The notes under the pieces are model-generated. The model saw nothing but the letters and a program-made list of their open reading frames with translations, was not told where the DNA came from and searched no databases. DNA of 32,936 nucleotides, from assembly GCA_031269595.1 (NCBI GenBank), contig JAISYX010000085.1:1-32936 (forward strand). Reading direction: 5' to 3'. The position numbers and the translations under genes were made by a program. The stretch comes from Oscillospiraceae bacterium (GTDB lineage: Bacteria > Bacillota > Clostridia > Oscillospirales > Acutalibacteraceae). Positions 7,831 to 15,261 of the stretch are shown in pieces. Position 1 is the stretch's first letter. The number at the start of each line of letters is the position of its first letter.

Positions 7831-9576
7831 ATGAGAGAGAAGAAAAGCTCTTCCCGCAATCAATCGCTAATGCAAGGTGCGCTTATTTTAACCATAGGTG
7901 CTATTATGGTCAAGGTTATAGGTGCTCTATTTAAAATACCCTTGGCGGGTGCTATTAAAGAGACAGGAATGGGATATTTCTCTACAGCCTACAGCATATA
8001 CCTTCCTATCTATGTGCTTGCAACAGCAGGCTTCCCCTCGGCTATAGCAAGGCAGATTTCTGAAAATGCCGCCTTAGGCCGCTTTAAGGATGTTAGAAAA
8101 ATCAAGCAGGTTGTTTCAAGGGTTTTGCTTACAGCAGGTATCTTTGGAACAGTAGCCATGGTGCTGGCAGGCTTTATATATGTCAATATGGCTAACAAAA
8201 CCAATGCTATTTACAGTGTTATAACCCTTGCCCCCTCTATTCTGTTTTGCTGCATTATGTCCATATACAGGGGCTATTATGAGGGCTTGCGCAACATGAC
8301 GCCCACCACCATATCCCAAATTATCGAGGCTCTGGGCAAGCTCTTCCTCGGCCTTGGAATGGCCATAGGGCTTGTATATTATGCAGAGTATTCCTTTAAC
8401 ACTACAGGCAAGTTCTTCGGCAAAAGCTTTGACACTGCAAAGGATGCCGTTTACGCCAGCTACCCCTATGCGGCGGCGGCGGCTATACTGGGCATAACCC
8501 TAGGCTCAATGCTGGGTATGATCTACCTGATGTTCCGCTACAAAACCGTGGGCGACGGCATAACCGAAAGGGAGCTGCGCAACTCTCCGCAAGAAAAGGA
8601 GCAGAGCCAGATACTCAAAACCCTTTACAGAATAGGCGTTCCAATAGCCTTGGGCGTTCTTGTTATGAACGTCACCCAGCTTATTGATACCTTTACCATT
8701 CAAAGCCGCTTGGGGCATATTGATGAAGAAAAGCTAAGAGGCTTTTACAACGGGCTCATCTCACTTGAAAACGCCAAAGGCGGCGATGTGCCAATGTATC
8801 TCTTCGGCGTTTACAATTTGGCACTCAACCTGTTTAACCTTATCCCCACCATTACACAGGCCTTGGGAGTCAGCGCACTGCCTGCTCTGGCGGCCGCCTG
8901 GGCGGCCAAGCAGCGTGATGTAGTGCAGGGCAGCATTAACTCCGTTATGAAGATAACCATATTAATTTCCGTGCCCTGCGGCTTTGGCTTTGTCGCCGTT
9001 GCCGGCCCTATACTGGAGCTGCTTTATCCCAAAAACCCCAGCGGTGCTGCAATAGCCGCTCCGCTTCTCACCGTTCTTGGCGTGGCTGTGCTGTTTAACG
9101 CCTTCCTCTCACCCATTAACAGCATGTTACAGGCCATTGGCAAGCAGGATACCCCCGTTAAGCTAATGCTTATAGGCGCAGCAATCAAGCTTGCACTAAA
9201 CTATACTCTGGTTGGCATACCCGAAATTAACATTAACGGTGCTCCCTATGGAACCTTAGCTTGCTATTCATTTATAGTTATATGCAGTATGGTAATACTT
9301 GTGCGCACAACAGGTTCAAAGGTCAACTTTGTTTCGGTGCTTCTCAAGCCTTTAATTGCAGGTGCTCTGTGCGGAATTGCTGCTTTTGCCTCTTATGGTT
9401 TAATTAGCCATTTTATGCACTCTCGTCTAAATGTAGTAATTTCTATCGCTATTGCAGGCATTGTTTATGTAATTTCACTATTCTTAATTAAGGGAATTAC
9501 CAAAGAAGACATTTTAATGCTGCCAAAAGGGGAAAAATTTGCAAAAACACTTGAAAAACTGCGCTGGATAGGGTAA
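7831..9576 (+). CDS. SpoVB/YabM-type polysaccharide flippase (MOP superfamily)
   Basis: A 581-residue polytopic membrane protein, with about 14 hydrophobic segments expected for the MATE/MurJ-like exporters that flip lipid-linked sugars across the membrane. The N-terminus reads GALILTIGAIMVKVIGALFK then IPLAGAIKETGMGYFSTAYS, typical of the SpoVB/YtgP group, followed by GFPSAIARQISE. The position directly before mazG, HU and the yabO homologue matches the yabM-yabN-yabO order of Bacillus, so YabM is the best positional equivalent; SpoVB is a close paralogue needed for cortex synthesis. The ATG at 7831 has GAAGGAGTG upstream. Family assignment is firm, but whether it moves cortex precursors, lipid II or another glycolipid is not decided by the sequence. 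Confidence 0.88.
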   Translation: MREKKSSSRNQSLMQGALILTIGAIMVKVIGALFKIPLAGAIKETGMGYFSTAYSIYLPIYVLATAGFPSAIARQISENAALGRFKDVRKIKQVVSRVLLTAGIFGTVAMVLAGFIYVNMANKTNAIYSVITLAPSILFCCIMSIYRGYYEGLRNMTPTTISQIIEALGKLFLGLGMAIGLVYYAEYSFNTTGKFFGKSFDTAKDAVYASYPYAAAAAILGITLGSMLGMIYLMFRYKTVGDGITERELRNSPQEKEQSQILKTLYRIGVPIALGVLVMNVTQLIDTFTIQSRLGHIDEEKLRGFYNGLISLENAKGGDVPMYLFGVYNLALNLFNLIPTITQALGVSALPALAAAWAAKQRDVVQGSINSVMKITILISVPCGFGFVAVAGPILELLYPKNPSGAAIAAPLLTVLGVAVLFNAFLSPINSMLQAIGKQDTPVKLMLIGAAIKLALNYTLVGIPEININGAPYGTLACYSFIVICSMVILVRTTGSKVNFVSVLLKPLIAGALCGIAAFASYGLISHFMHSRLNVVISIAIAGIVYVISLFLIKGITKEDILMLPKGEKFAKTLEKLRWIG

Positions 9577-9642
9577 AATATATAAAGTTTTTAATTTCTT
9601 GTATTTTTAAGGCATTAAAGAAAAGGAATTGTAGGAGTTAGG

Positions 9643-10440
9643 TTGAATTTGGATTTTGAATTTAAACAAAGCTATTCTGTAGAAGACCTTATAAGAATCG
9701 TAGCTATGCTCCGTGCCCCGGGCGGTTGCCCTTGGGATATAGAGCAAACCCATGAGTCCATTCGCAGCAATTTTATTGAAGAGGCCTACGAGGCCGCCGA
9801 GGCTATTGATACCGGCGACAAGGCTCTGCTGTGTGAGGAGCTGGGCGATGTTCTGTTACAGGTGGTGTTCCACTGCCAAATGGAGCGTGAAATAGGCAGC
9901 TTTGACCTTGACCAAGTGGCAGACGGAATATGCAAAAAGCTTATTTTGCGCCATCCCCATGTATTTGGAGAGGTTATAGCAGAGACAAGCGCAGAGGTTC
10001 TGCGCAACTGGGATAGCATTAAGCAAAAATCCAAGGGGCAAAAAAGCCAAACTCAGGCCATGGAGGGCATATCCTCAGCACTGCCCGCACTCATGCGCAG
10101 CCAAAAGATACAGCAAAAGGCCGCTAAGGTGGGTTTTGATTGGACTGATATTTCAGGTGCAGTTGAAAAGCTGGATGAAGAGGTCTTGGAGCTTAAGCAG
10201 GCTATAAGCTCAGGCGACACCGCCCATGCTCAGGAGGAGCTTGGAGACGTACTCTTCTCTGCCGTGAATGCAGCCAGATTCCTCGGCTGCGACGCAGAGG
10301 GCACGCTTGAGGCCGCAAACAAGAAGTTTATACGGCGATTCGCTCTTGTGGAGCAAGCCGCAAAGGAAGCAGGGCTGGACATGAGCTCTGCAAGCCTTAA
10401 AGAGCTTGACGCTCTTTGGGAAAAAGCAAAGGAAGTATAG
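9643..10440 (+). CDS. mazG: Nucleoside triphosphate pyrophosphohydrolase MazG (YabN-like)
   Basis: Hydrolyses (d)NTPs to NMP and pyrophosphate, clearing aberrant nucleotides. Two tandem MazG domains are visible in 265 residues. The first has LRAPGGCPWDIEQTHESI, then EEAYEAAEAID and EELGDVLLQVVFH; the second has DEEVLELKQAI and EELGDVLFSAVNAARF. The ExxE...ExxD metal-binding pattern is present in both. Bacillus YabN carries an extra N-terminal methylase domain; this protein lacks it and matches the simpler E. coli-like form. The TTG start at 9643 follows TAGGAG with suitable spacing. It probably forms a transcript with the flippase gene 66 nt upstream. Confidence 0.93.
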   Translation: MNLDFEFKQSYSVEDLIRIVAMLRAPGGCPWDIEQTHESIRSNFIEEAYEAAEAIDTGDKALLCEELGDVLLQVVFHCQMEREIGSFDLDQVADGICKKLILRHPHVFGEVIAETSAEVLRNWDSIKQKSKGQKSQTQAMEGISSALPALMRSQKIQQKAAKVGFDWTDISGAVEKLDEEVLELKQAISSGDTAHAQEELGDVLFSAVNAARFLGCDAEGTLEAANKKFIRRFALVEQAAKEAGLDMSSASLKELDALWEKAKEV

Positions 10441-10497
10441 TTCGCAGTGTTTTAACAAATACTGCTGACATAAAATCATTTTGGAGGTAATATTACT

Positions 10498-10773
10498 ATG
10501 AACAAAACAGAACTGGTTACCGCAGTTGCCGAAAAAGCTGGCTTCTCAAAAAAGGATTCTGAAAAAGCACTTAATGCTGTAGTAGAATCTATAGTTGAGG
10601 CAGTTTCTTCCGGTGATAAGGTTCAGGTTGTCGGCTTTGGCACCTTTGAGGTGCGTGAGCGTGCAGAGAGAAAGGGTCGTAATCCCAGAACAAAGGAAGA
10701 GATTACTATCCCCGCTTCTAAGCTGCCCGTTTTCAAGGCTGGTAAGGCTTTCAAGGACAGTGCGGCAAAATAA
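10498..10773 (+). CDS. hup: DNA-binding protein HU
   Basis: The small basic histone-like protein that bends and compacts DNA as a dimer. Full length at 91 residues, starting MNKTELVTAVAEKAGFSKKD and containing the beta-arm signature VGFGTFEVRERAERKGRNPR followed by PASKLPVFKAGKAFKD. The intercalating arm region is intact. GGAGGT is well spaced before the ATG. It lies between the mazG and rqcP homologues, an arrangement I recall in Clostridia where HU interrupts the yabN-yabO order. A terminator follows at 10793, consistent with the high expression usual for HU. Confidence 0.96.
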   Translation: MNKTELVTAVAEKAGFSKKDSEKALNAVVESIVEAVSSGDKVQVVGFGTFEVRERAERKGRNPRTKEEITIPASKLPVFKAGKAFKDSAAK

Positions 10774-10792
10774 TCAAGTAACCGCAATGATT

Positions 10793-10825
10793 GAACCGAC
10801 CTTGTTGCAAGGTCGGTTCGTTTTC
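10793..10825 (+). terminator. Terminator after the HU gene
   Basis: An 11-bp perfect stem (10793-10803 with 10809-10819, GAACCGACCTT) and a 5-nt loop, followed by GTTTTCG. The T run is short and interrupted, so read-through into rqcP is possible. Confidence 0.75.
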
Positions 10826-10830
10826 GTTAA

Positions 10831-10905
10831 TTTGCAAATTGCAAATTTTGAGTTGAAAATTGAAAATGGAAAGTTGAAAATTAAGGCGAATTTGCTACGC
10901 AAATT
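10831..10905. repeat. A/T-rich direct and inverted repeats before rqcP
   Basis: GCAAATT/AATTTGC words and four copies of a TTGAAAAT-like word (for example GTTGAAAATTGAAAATGG) fill this stretch. A perfect small hairpin AATTTGC-TAC-GCAAATT is at 10889-10905. It resembles other low-complexity dyads in the window (15221, 30055). No gene is seen here. Confidence 0.5.
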
Positions 10906-10937
10906 TAAATTAACTTAAATAGAATGGAGAAATTCAA

Positions 10938-11177
10938 TTGAGATTAGATAAATATTTAAAGGTTTCCCGCCTTATCAAGCGCAGAACCATTGCCAATGAT
11001 GCCTGTGACGCAGGCAGGGTTTTGGTAAATGGAAAAACCGCAAGGGCTTCATATGATGTTAAGGTTAACGATGTAATAGAGCTGAGCTTTGGCAGCAACA
11101 CCTTAAAGGTTAAGGTGAATCTTGTAACAGAGGTTGTGCGCAAGGAAGCCGCCGCAGAGATGTACACGGTGCTTTAA
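10938..11177 (+). CDS. rqcP: S4-domain RNA-binding protein RqcP (YabO family)
   Basis: A 79-residue single S4 domain: MRLDKYLKVSRLIKRRTIAN, then AGRVLVNGKTARASYDVKVND and the C-terminal KEAAAEMYTVL. It closely matches Bacillus YabO, now known as RqcP, which binds the P-site tRNA on stalled 50S subunits and works with RqcH to add alanine tails in ribosome quality control. Its position after mazG and HU agrees with the yabN-yabO order. The TTG start has AATGGAGA 7-8 nt upstream. Hsp15 (HslR) is the related enterobacterial family, but length and context favour RqcP. rqcH itself is not in the window. Confidence 0.88.
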   Translation: MRLDKYLKVSRLIKRRTIANDACDAGRVLVNGKTARASYDVKVNDVIELSFGSNTLKVKVNLVTEVVRKEAAAEMYTVL

Positions 11178-11219
11178 ATAGCAGCATTAGGTCTGCTATG
11201 TTAAATTAGGGGTGTCAAA

Positions 11220-11696
11220 ATGAAAAGGGATAAGTACAAAAAAGACCCTGACTGGGATAAAAATAAGAGCTATCTGCTGGAATGCCTTGCTCAGGTAGTG
11301 GATGTTTCATGCCTTGACCTTACAAAGGATATTTGGGAGATTGACTCTGTCAATCATATGGGCGTTGACTTTACAGGCACAGGCACTATTGTATATCTCC
11401 CCTATGCAGACCACAGACACTTTGACACTTGGGGTATTGAGGGCGAGAGTGTGGAGGACGTTTTACAGGAGACAGCGACGTTTATAGGCGAATTACTGGG
11501 GGGCGAAACCCGATTTGTCCAAACCTTTCGCAAGGATAATCTCATGCGAACCGAATACTACACAAGAGCTGAAGCAACAGATGAATGGGTTGCGCAGGAA
11601 TGCTACTCTACCTCTTGCATTTCGTGTTGTTTGTTTCCCCCTTTTTATAAGCCCACACATAAAACAGAAACTATCGTTGTTTTTAAACAGCAATAG
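11220..11696 (+). CDS. Hypothetical protein with C-terminal cysteine cluster
   Basis: I do not recognise this 158-residue protein. It starts at an ATG with AGGGGTG about 5-6 nt upstream and follows rqcP by 42 nt, so co-transcription is likely. It is acidic and soluble in the first 130 residues (DKNKSYLLECLAQVVDVSCL, GVDFTGTGTIVYLPYADHRH). The end contains a compact cluster, ECYSTSCISCC, with four cysteines in 11 residues, followed by a short hydrophobic LFPPFYKP segment. The cluster could bind metal or form disulfides. No signal peptide. In Bacillus the next genes after yabO are yabP and yabQ; this protein resembles neither. A well-formed terminator follows. Confidence 0.6.
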   Translation: MKRDKYKKDPDWDKNKSYLLECLAQVVDVSCLDLTKDIWEIDSVNHMGVDFTGTGTIVYLPYADHRHFDTWGIEGESVEDVLQETATFIGELLGGETRFVQTFRKDNLMRTEYYTRAEATDEWVAQECYSTSCISCCLFPPFYKPTHKTETIVVFKQQ

Positions 11697-11747
11697 TTTG
11701 GTGTGCAGTTAAGTCGCATATTTCTTTAACACCGCAAAAAAAGAGAC

Positions 11748-11780
11748 GGGAGCAGTTACAAGCTGCTCCCATAGTTTTTT
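11748..11780. terminator. Bidirectional terminator between convergent genes
   Basis: GGGAGCAG (11748-11755) pairs with CTGCTCCC (11763-11770) across a 7-nt loop. TTTTTT follows at 11775-11780 on the + strand, and a run of seven A residues (11736-11742) gives a T run on the minus strand. It separates the + gene at 11220 from the - gene at 11826. Confidence 0.85.
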
Positions 11781-11825
11781 ATACATTATGATTTTGAGAC
11801 AATTGGGCTAGACGTCTGTCTTCTC

Positions 11826-12029
11826 TTATGGTTGGGTTCCTTGCCGCCGCACAATAGGAGCTTGCACAATCTTGGCTTTAATTCCGTGTTTTGCAAAGGC
11901 CGCCTTTGCCATGTTCCTAAAAAATGCATTCTGCTCCGGCTGCGTCATGTCCTTTGTCTGCTCATATAAATTGATTCTGATAGCGTTCAGCTCATCCTCA
12001 ACCGGATTACTCTTTATATTGTTGTTCAT
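11826..12029 (-). CDS. Small conserved-looking hypothetical protein (67 residues)
   Basis: A 67-residue soluble, helical-looking protein: EDELNAIRINLYEQTKDMTQ, then PEQNAFFRNMAKAAFAKHGI. The ATG at 12029 has GGAGGT 8 nt upstream, a strong translation signal that argues for a real gene. It lacks Cys, signal peptide or membrane segments. Similar short proteins with an ELNAIR-YE-K-MT pattern are found in Clostridia, often beside unrelated genes, but I cannot give a function. It sits 91 nt downstream of sigF on the same strand behind a weak terminator, so it may be read with the spoIIA operon or separately. Confidence 0.7.
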   Translation of the reverse strand: MNNNIKSNPVEDELNAIRINLYEQTKDMTQPEQNAFFRNMAKAAFAKHGIKAKIVQAPIVRRQGTQP

Positions 12030-12073
12030 CTTCTAATACCTCCATTGGCATGAGTATACTCCTTTTACTCAGC

Positions 12074-12108
12074 AAAATTAACTGCTTAAGCCAAATTTTT
12101 GCAGTTAA
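12074..12108 (-). terminator. Possible terminator of the spoIIA operon
   Basis: On the minus strand TTAACTGC (12108-12101) pairs with GCAGTTAA (12085-12078) and is followed by a short T run (12077-12074). The stem is only 8 bp and A/T-containing, so termination may be partial. Confidence 0.5.
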
Positions 12109-12120
12109 GCCGCACTATTA

Positions 12121-12765
12121 TTAACTAACCAGCCTCTGCCTCAACTCCGCCAGAATAGCCCTTTCACGCCGTGAGACCTGCACCTGACTCATACCCAGCA
12201 CCTTTGCGGCCTCGGTTTGGGTTTTGCTTTTAAAATAGCGCAGAGAGATAAGCTCCCTATCCTCTTGTGTTAGCTTTTGCAGCAGCTCACGCAGGGCAAG
12301 AAGGTCTATCAGTTCACCGTCAAAATCGCCTGTGGGGACATCCAGCTCCTCGTCCTCTGAGGTCAAGGAGACGGGAGGTGCGGCCGCCGCAATTGCCTCG
12401 GCCACCTGCTCATGACTAACGCCCAGCCGCTCGGCCAGCTCGCCTATGCTTGGTTCGCAGCCCTTTTCGTTGGCCAGCTCAGCACGCACACGCATTGCCT
12501 TAAGAGCCAAATCCTTTAGGGAACGGCTCATTTTTAATGCCCCGCCCTCACGGAAGAGCATTTTAATCTCACCCAAAATAAGAGGCACAGCATAGGTTGA
12601 AAATTTTAGCCCTCTGCCCTCATCAAACCTGTCCGCAGCTTTAACCAAGCCCATGCTGCCCGCCTGAACAAGGTCGTCATATTCCATGCCCCTGCCCCTG
12701 TAACGGTTGCAACAGGCATGTACAAGGGGCAGATTCTCGCTAATAAGAGCGTCACGCTCCAACAT
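12121..12765 (-). CDS. sigF: RNA polymerase sporulation sigma factor F
   Basis: Sigma-F directs early forespore transcription and is held inactive by SpoIIAB. The 214 residues hold region 2 (YDDLVQAGSMGLVKAADRFD, FSTYAVPLILGEI), region 3 (SRSLKDLALKAMRVRAEL, SIGELAERLGVSHEQV) and the region 4 helix-turn-helix (KTQTEAAKVLGMSQVQVSRR). Assignment to F rather than G or B rests on its place as third gene after spoIIAA and spoIIAB. The ATG overlaps the spoIIAB stop by 14 nt with no clear ribosome-binding site, suggesting translational coupling. An in-frame TAG lies a few codons upstream, so the protein lacks the 35 or so extra N-terminal residues of the Bacillus protein. Sigma-F is known to contact SpoIIAB mainly through region 3, which is kept. 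Confidence 0.92.
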   Translation of the reverse strand: MLERDALISENLPLVHACCNRYRGRGMEYDDLVQAGSMGLVKAADRFDEGRGLKFSTYAVPLILGEIKMLFREGGALKMSRSLKDLALKAMRVRAELANEKGCEPSIGELAERLGVSHEQVAEAIAAAAPPVSLTSEDEELDVPTGDFDGELIDLLALRELLQKLTQEDRELISLRYFKSKTQTEAAKVLGMSQVQVSRRERAILAELRQRLVS

Positions 12766-13234
12766 TGTACTTAATTCTGCGGGCTATAACCTTTTCCATT
12801 GAAACAGTAGTGCCCTTGCCCAAATTAGAACGCACCTTCAGCCCGTCCATAAAGCTTTCCATAACAGCAAAGCCAAGGCCGGCACGCTCGCTGCCCCCTG
12901 TGGTAAATAAAGGCTCCATGGCCTGAGGAATGTTCTCGATGCCGCAGCCTGTATCCCTTATTCTTATGCACACCCTGCCGCCTGAGAAGACCCGCACATT
13001 TATGTAGATCTGCCCTATGGTGTTGCGGTATGCATGTACTATGCAGTTTGTAACAGCCTCTGAAACAGCTGTTTTAATATCGGCTATCTCCTCTATTGTG
13101 GGGTCAAGCTGAGCCACAAATGCCGAGACAGCAGTTCTTGCAAAGCTCTCGTTAGCCGAGCTGCTGGATATTACCAGCCTCATCTCATTTATAGGTTTTT
13201 TAACCTCTGAGCTTTTCTTAACTTTTATTTTCAT
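12752..13234 (-). CDS. spoIIAB: Anti-sigma F factor / serine kinase SpoIIAB
   Basis: Binds and inhibits sigma-F and phosphorylates SpoIIAA. GHKL-kinase motifs: N box EAVTNCIVHAYRN, G1 DTGCGI, and G2 with GLGFAVMESFMDG. The opening ISSSSANESFARTAVSAF matches the family. I place the start at the ATG at 13234 because GAAGGGTG stands about 6 nt upstream; the frame runs 10 codons further to a TTG with no good site. This gives 160 residues with a basic N-terminal tail (KIKVKKSSEVKKP) of about 17 residues before the usual family start. An internal Met (13183) would remove it but has no well-placed ribosome-binding site. It overlaps sigF by 14 nt and follows spoIIAA by 42 nt. Confidence 0.93.
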   Translation of the reverse strand: MKIKVKKSSEVKKPINEMRLVISSSSANESFARTAVSAFVAQLDPTIEEIADIKTAVSEAVTNCIVHAYRNTIGQIYINVRVFSGGRVCIRIRDTGCGIENIPQAMEPLFTTGGSERAGLGFAVMESFMDGLKVRSNLGKGTTVSMEKVIARRIKYNVGA

Positions 13235-13276
13235 ATATGACACCCTTCTTAGTTCTTTTTTCAAGCTTGCTTCTCT

Positions 13277-13597
13277 TTAACTGGCAAATGTATCGCCCAT
13301 GATATTCAGGCGGCCAAGCCCGCCCAGCTTAATCATTCTTTGAATGGTTGAATTTGCGTTAATAACATTAACCCTGCCGCCAAGCTCACGCATTATTTTA
13401 TATCTGCCCATAATAAGGCCTATGCCTGAGCTATCCATAAAGCTCACCCCGCCAAAATCCATATTAAGGGTTTTAGGCGTGGTTTTTTCTACGGCACTGT
13501 CAATGCGCTCTCTTATGCCCCTTGCGGAATGGTGGTCTATCTCGCCGTCTATGCAGGCGGTTATGACCCCTTGCTCAACACTTAATTTTACACCCAT
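13277..13597 (-). CDS. spoIIAA: Anti-sigma F factor antagonist SpoIIAA
   Basis: The STAS-domain anti-anti-sigma factor. When unphosphorylated it releases sigma-F from SpoIIAB. The motif SFMDSSGIGLIMGRYKIM contains the serine (second of the pair, about Ser57) that SpoIIAB phosphorylates and SpoIIE dephosphorylates. The 106-residue length is normal. The start is the ATG at 13597, preceded by GGAGGTGAAA (13610-13601); an upstream TTG in the same frame lies inside that ribosome-binding site and is unlikely. First gene of the spoIIA operon. I could not find a convincing sigma-H promoter or 0A box in the 80 bp upstream. Confidence 0.95.
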   Translation of the reverse strand: MGVKLSVEQGVITACIDGEIDHHSARGIRERIDSAVEKTTPKTLNMDFGGVSFMDSSGIGLIMGRYKIMRELGGRVNVINANSTIQRMIKLGGLGRLNIMGDTFAS

Positions 13598-13679
13598 GAT
13601 TTTCACCTCCAAGACCGGAAATATCTAAAGATTGCCATAAAAATATATTATTGCCAATTTTGCCTTAGCTTATACATAT

Positions 13680-13708
13680 AAAAAAGCCCTTATTAATAAT
13701 AAGGGCTT
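13680..13708 (-). terminator. Terminator of folC
   Basis: On the minus strand AAGCCCTTATT (13708-13698) pairs with AATAAGGGCTT (13694-13684) around a 3-nt loop, followed by TTTTTT (13685-13680). The 11-bp stem and T run make a strong terminator, 45 nt past the folC stop, and it insulates the spoIIA operon. Confidence 0.88.
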
Positions 13709-13752
13709 GTCCTTGTTTTATTTGTTGAAATAGGGGCGTATTTTTTGTAAGT

Positions 13753-15024
13753 TTAGCGCAAAAGAGGGCGAAGCTCTCCCGCCAGATACAGCGAGCCGCA
13801 GCACACCAGAGCTGTTGTGCCGTTAAGCTCGCTCAGGGCCTCTGTAACAGCCTCTTTTGAGTTCTCGAGCTCAACTACCTCCCTACAGTGTTTTCTCGCC
13901 AGAGAGGCAAATTTGTGTACCTGCATGGCACGTGGATTATCGAGACTCACCGCATAGAGCTTATCAAACAGCGGCGCAAGTATATTTAAAGCCTCCTCTG
14001 CGTTTTTGCCCTCCAGCATACCCATAATGCATATCACCCTGCGGCCTTTAAGGTAGTTTTTGATTGAATAGGCCAGCGTTTCAGCCCCGTCGGGGTTATG
14101 CGCACCGTCCAATATGATAAGCGGAGACTTGCTCAGCACCTCTTGTCTTGCGGCAAACACAGTTTTGGCTATGCCGTTTTCTATGTCGGCATCAGATATA
14201 GCCATTCCTTGCGTTCTAAGGGCCTTGGCTGCTTCTATTGCCGTAATCGCATTAGATGCCTGATGTCTGCCAGCCAGCGGTATACGCACCTTCAAACCGC
14301 CGTATTGCATATCCGTGCCAAAAATGGATTCTGCTGTAACTGTTGCGGCATTGGTGTTGCCTATTATAAGCTTGCCGCCCTCCTGAGCAGTCCTCTCCAT
14401 TATTACAGCCAGAGCCTCCTCTGCCTGTGCGGGATAGCTCACTACGTTCACGCCTTTTTTGATTATCCCGCACTTCTCAAAGGTTATTTTTTGCAGAGTA
14501 TCCCCCAGTATATCCATGTGGTCATAGGCAATTTTAGTTATGATAGAGAGCAGCGGCTTTTTAACCGTATTGGTAGCGTCAAAGCGGCCGCCCAGACCTG
14601 TTTCCAGCACAAGCGCATTGCAGCCCTCCTCCCTGTACCACAGCAGAGCCAGCACAGTTATAAGCTCAAATTCCGTTATGACCTCCCCCGCCGCCTCCAT
14701 TTGAGATACGATAGGCGCAAGCCTTTCAACACAGCTGGCCAGAGCCTGCTGCGGTATCATCTCCCCGTTTATGGAGATTCTCTCACAAAAGTCAGTTACA
14801 TAGGGTGAGGTAAAAAGTCCTGTTTTAAAGCCAGCCTCCTTTAAAATAGAGGCCAGCATAGAGGCCGTGCTCCCTTTGCCGTTTGTACCCGCAAGGTGTA
14901 TGATAGGCAGGGAATCCTGCGGGTTGCCCACAGCCGCCTCCAGCTTTGCTATACGCTCCAGCCCCGGGCAAATGCCAAACCTAAGGCGGGAGTGGATGTA
15001 TTCTATTGCTTGTTGATCGGTCAT
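13753..15024 (-). CDS. folC: Bifunctional folylpolyglutamate synthase / dihydrofolate synthase
   Basis: Adds glutamate to dihydropteroate and to tetrahydrofolate using ATP, retaining folates in the cell. The 423-residue length is standard for FolC. Seen: the P-loop HLAGTNGKGSTASMLASILK (about 43-62), TSPYVTDFCERISING, VLETGLGGRFDATN (Mur-ligase family), TKIAYDHMDILGDTL, and the second-domain LIILDGAHNPDGAETL. The ATG has GGAGAA about 8 nt upstream. It stands alone between a palindromic repeat and its own terminator, so it is probably monocistronic; I see no clear promoter because a repeat fills the upstream space. Confidence 0.95.
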   Translation of the reverse strand: MTDQQAIEYIHSRLRFGICPGLERIAKLEAAVGNPQDSLPIIHLAGTNGKGSTASMLASILKEAGFKTGLFTSPYVTDFCERISINGEMIPQQALASCVERLAPIVSQMEAAGEVITEFELITVLALLWYREEGCNALVLETGLGGRFDATNTVKKPLLSIITKIAYDHMDILGDTLQKITFEKCGIIKKGVNVVSYPAQAEEALAVIMERTAQEGGKLIIGNTNAATVTAESIFGTDMQYGGLKVRIPLAGRHQASNAITAIEAAKALRTQGMAISDADIENGIAKTVFAARQEVLSKSPLIILDGAHNPDGAETLAYSIKNYLKGRRVICIMGMLEGKNAEEALNILAPLFDKLYAVSLDNPRAMQVHKFASLARKHCREVVELENSKEAVTEALSELNGTTALVCCGSLYLAGELRPLLR

Positions 15025-15094
15025 GTGTTTTTCTCCAAGGTTTTTTTAATGCATAATTGTGGTGATTTGCTGCACAAATTTGATTAAGGGGTTC

Positions 15095-15171
15095 GTAGGG
15101 GCAGACCTATGTGTCTGCCCAGACTGCCGTAAAATTCCCGCTTTTGGGCAGACACATAGGTCTGCCCCTAC
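15095..15171 (-). repeat. 77-bp palindromic intergenic element, copy B (perfect arms)
   Basis: The 26-nt arms 15095-15120 and 15146-15171 are exact inverted complements, with a 25-nt centre. The centre is the reverse complement of that in copies A, C and D, so this copy is inverted. It lies between the folC start and the end of the gene at 15262. As the most regular copy, it is the best reference for the family. Confidence 0.9.
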
Positions 15172-15183
15172 GGATTCACCGGC

Positions 15184-15220
15184 AAAACAAAAGGCTACAG
15201 CATCATTAACAGCTGTAGCC
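15184..15220 (-). terminator. Terminator of the ireB operon
   Basis: On the minus strand GGCTACAGC (15220-15212) pairs with GCTGTAGCC (15201-15193), followed by TTTTGTTTT (15192-15184). It is 41 nt past the stop of the gene at 15262. Confidence 0.85.
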
Positions 15221-15257
15221 TAATAATTATGCATTATGAATTATACATTATGCATTG
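15221..15257. repeat. A/T-rich ATTATGCATTAT dyad element
   Basis: ATTATGCATTAT, ATTATACATTATGCATT and their complements overlap here. A similar word (ATTATGCATTATACATTA) is found at about 23087-23104, next to palindromic copy D. The two element types therefore occur near each other twice. Confidence 0.5.
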
Positions 15258-15261
15258 CCAT

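Noticed and set aside
13611-13680. Sigma-H promoter or 0A box for spoIIA
   Set aside because: Only weak partial matches such as AAGGCAAAA and GGCAATC with wrong spacing; not reported as a site.
14098-14808. Long open frame on the + strand inside folC
   Set aside because: It is a shadow of folC in the opposite strand; no ribosome-binding site or recognisable product.
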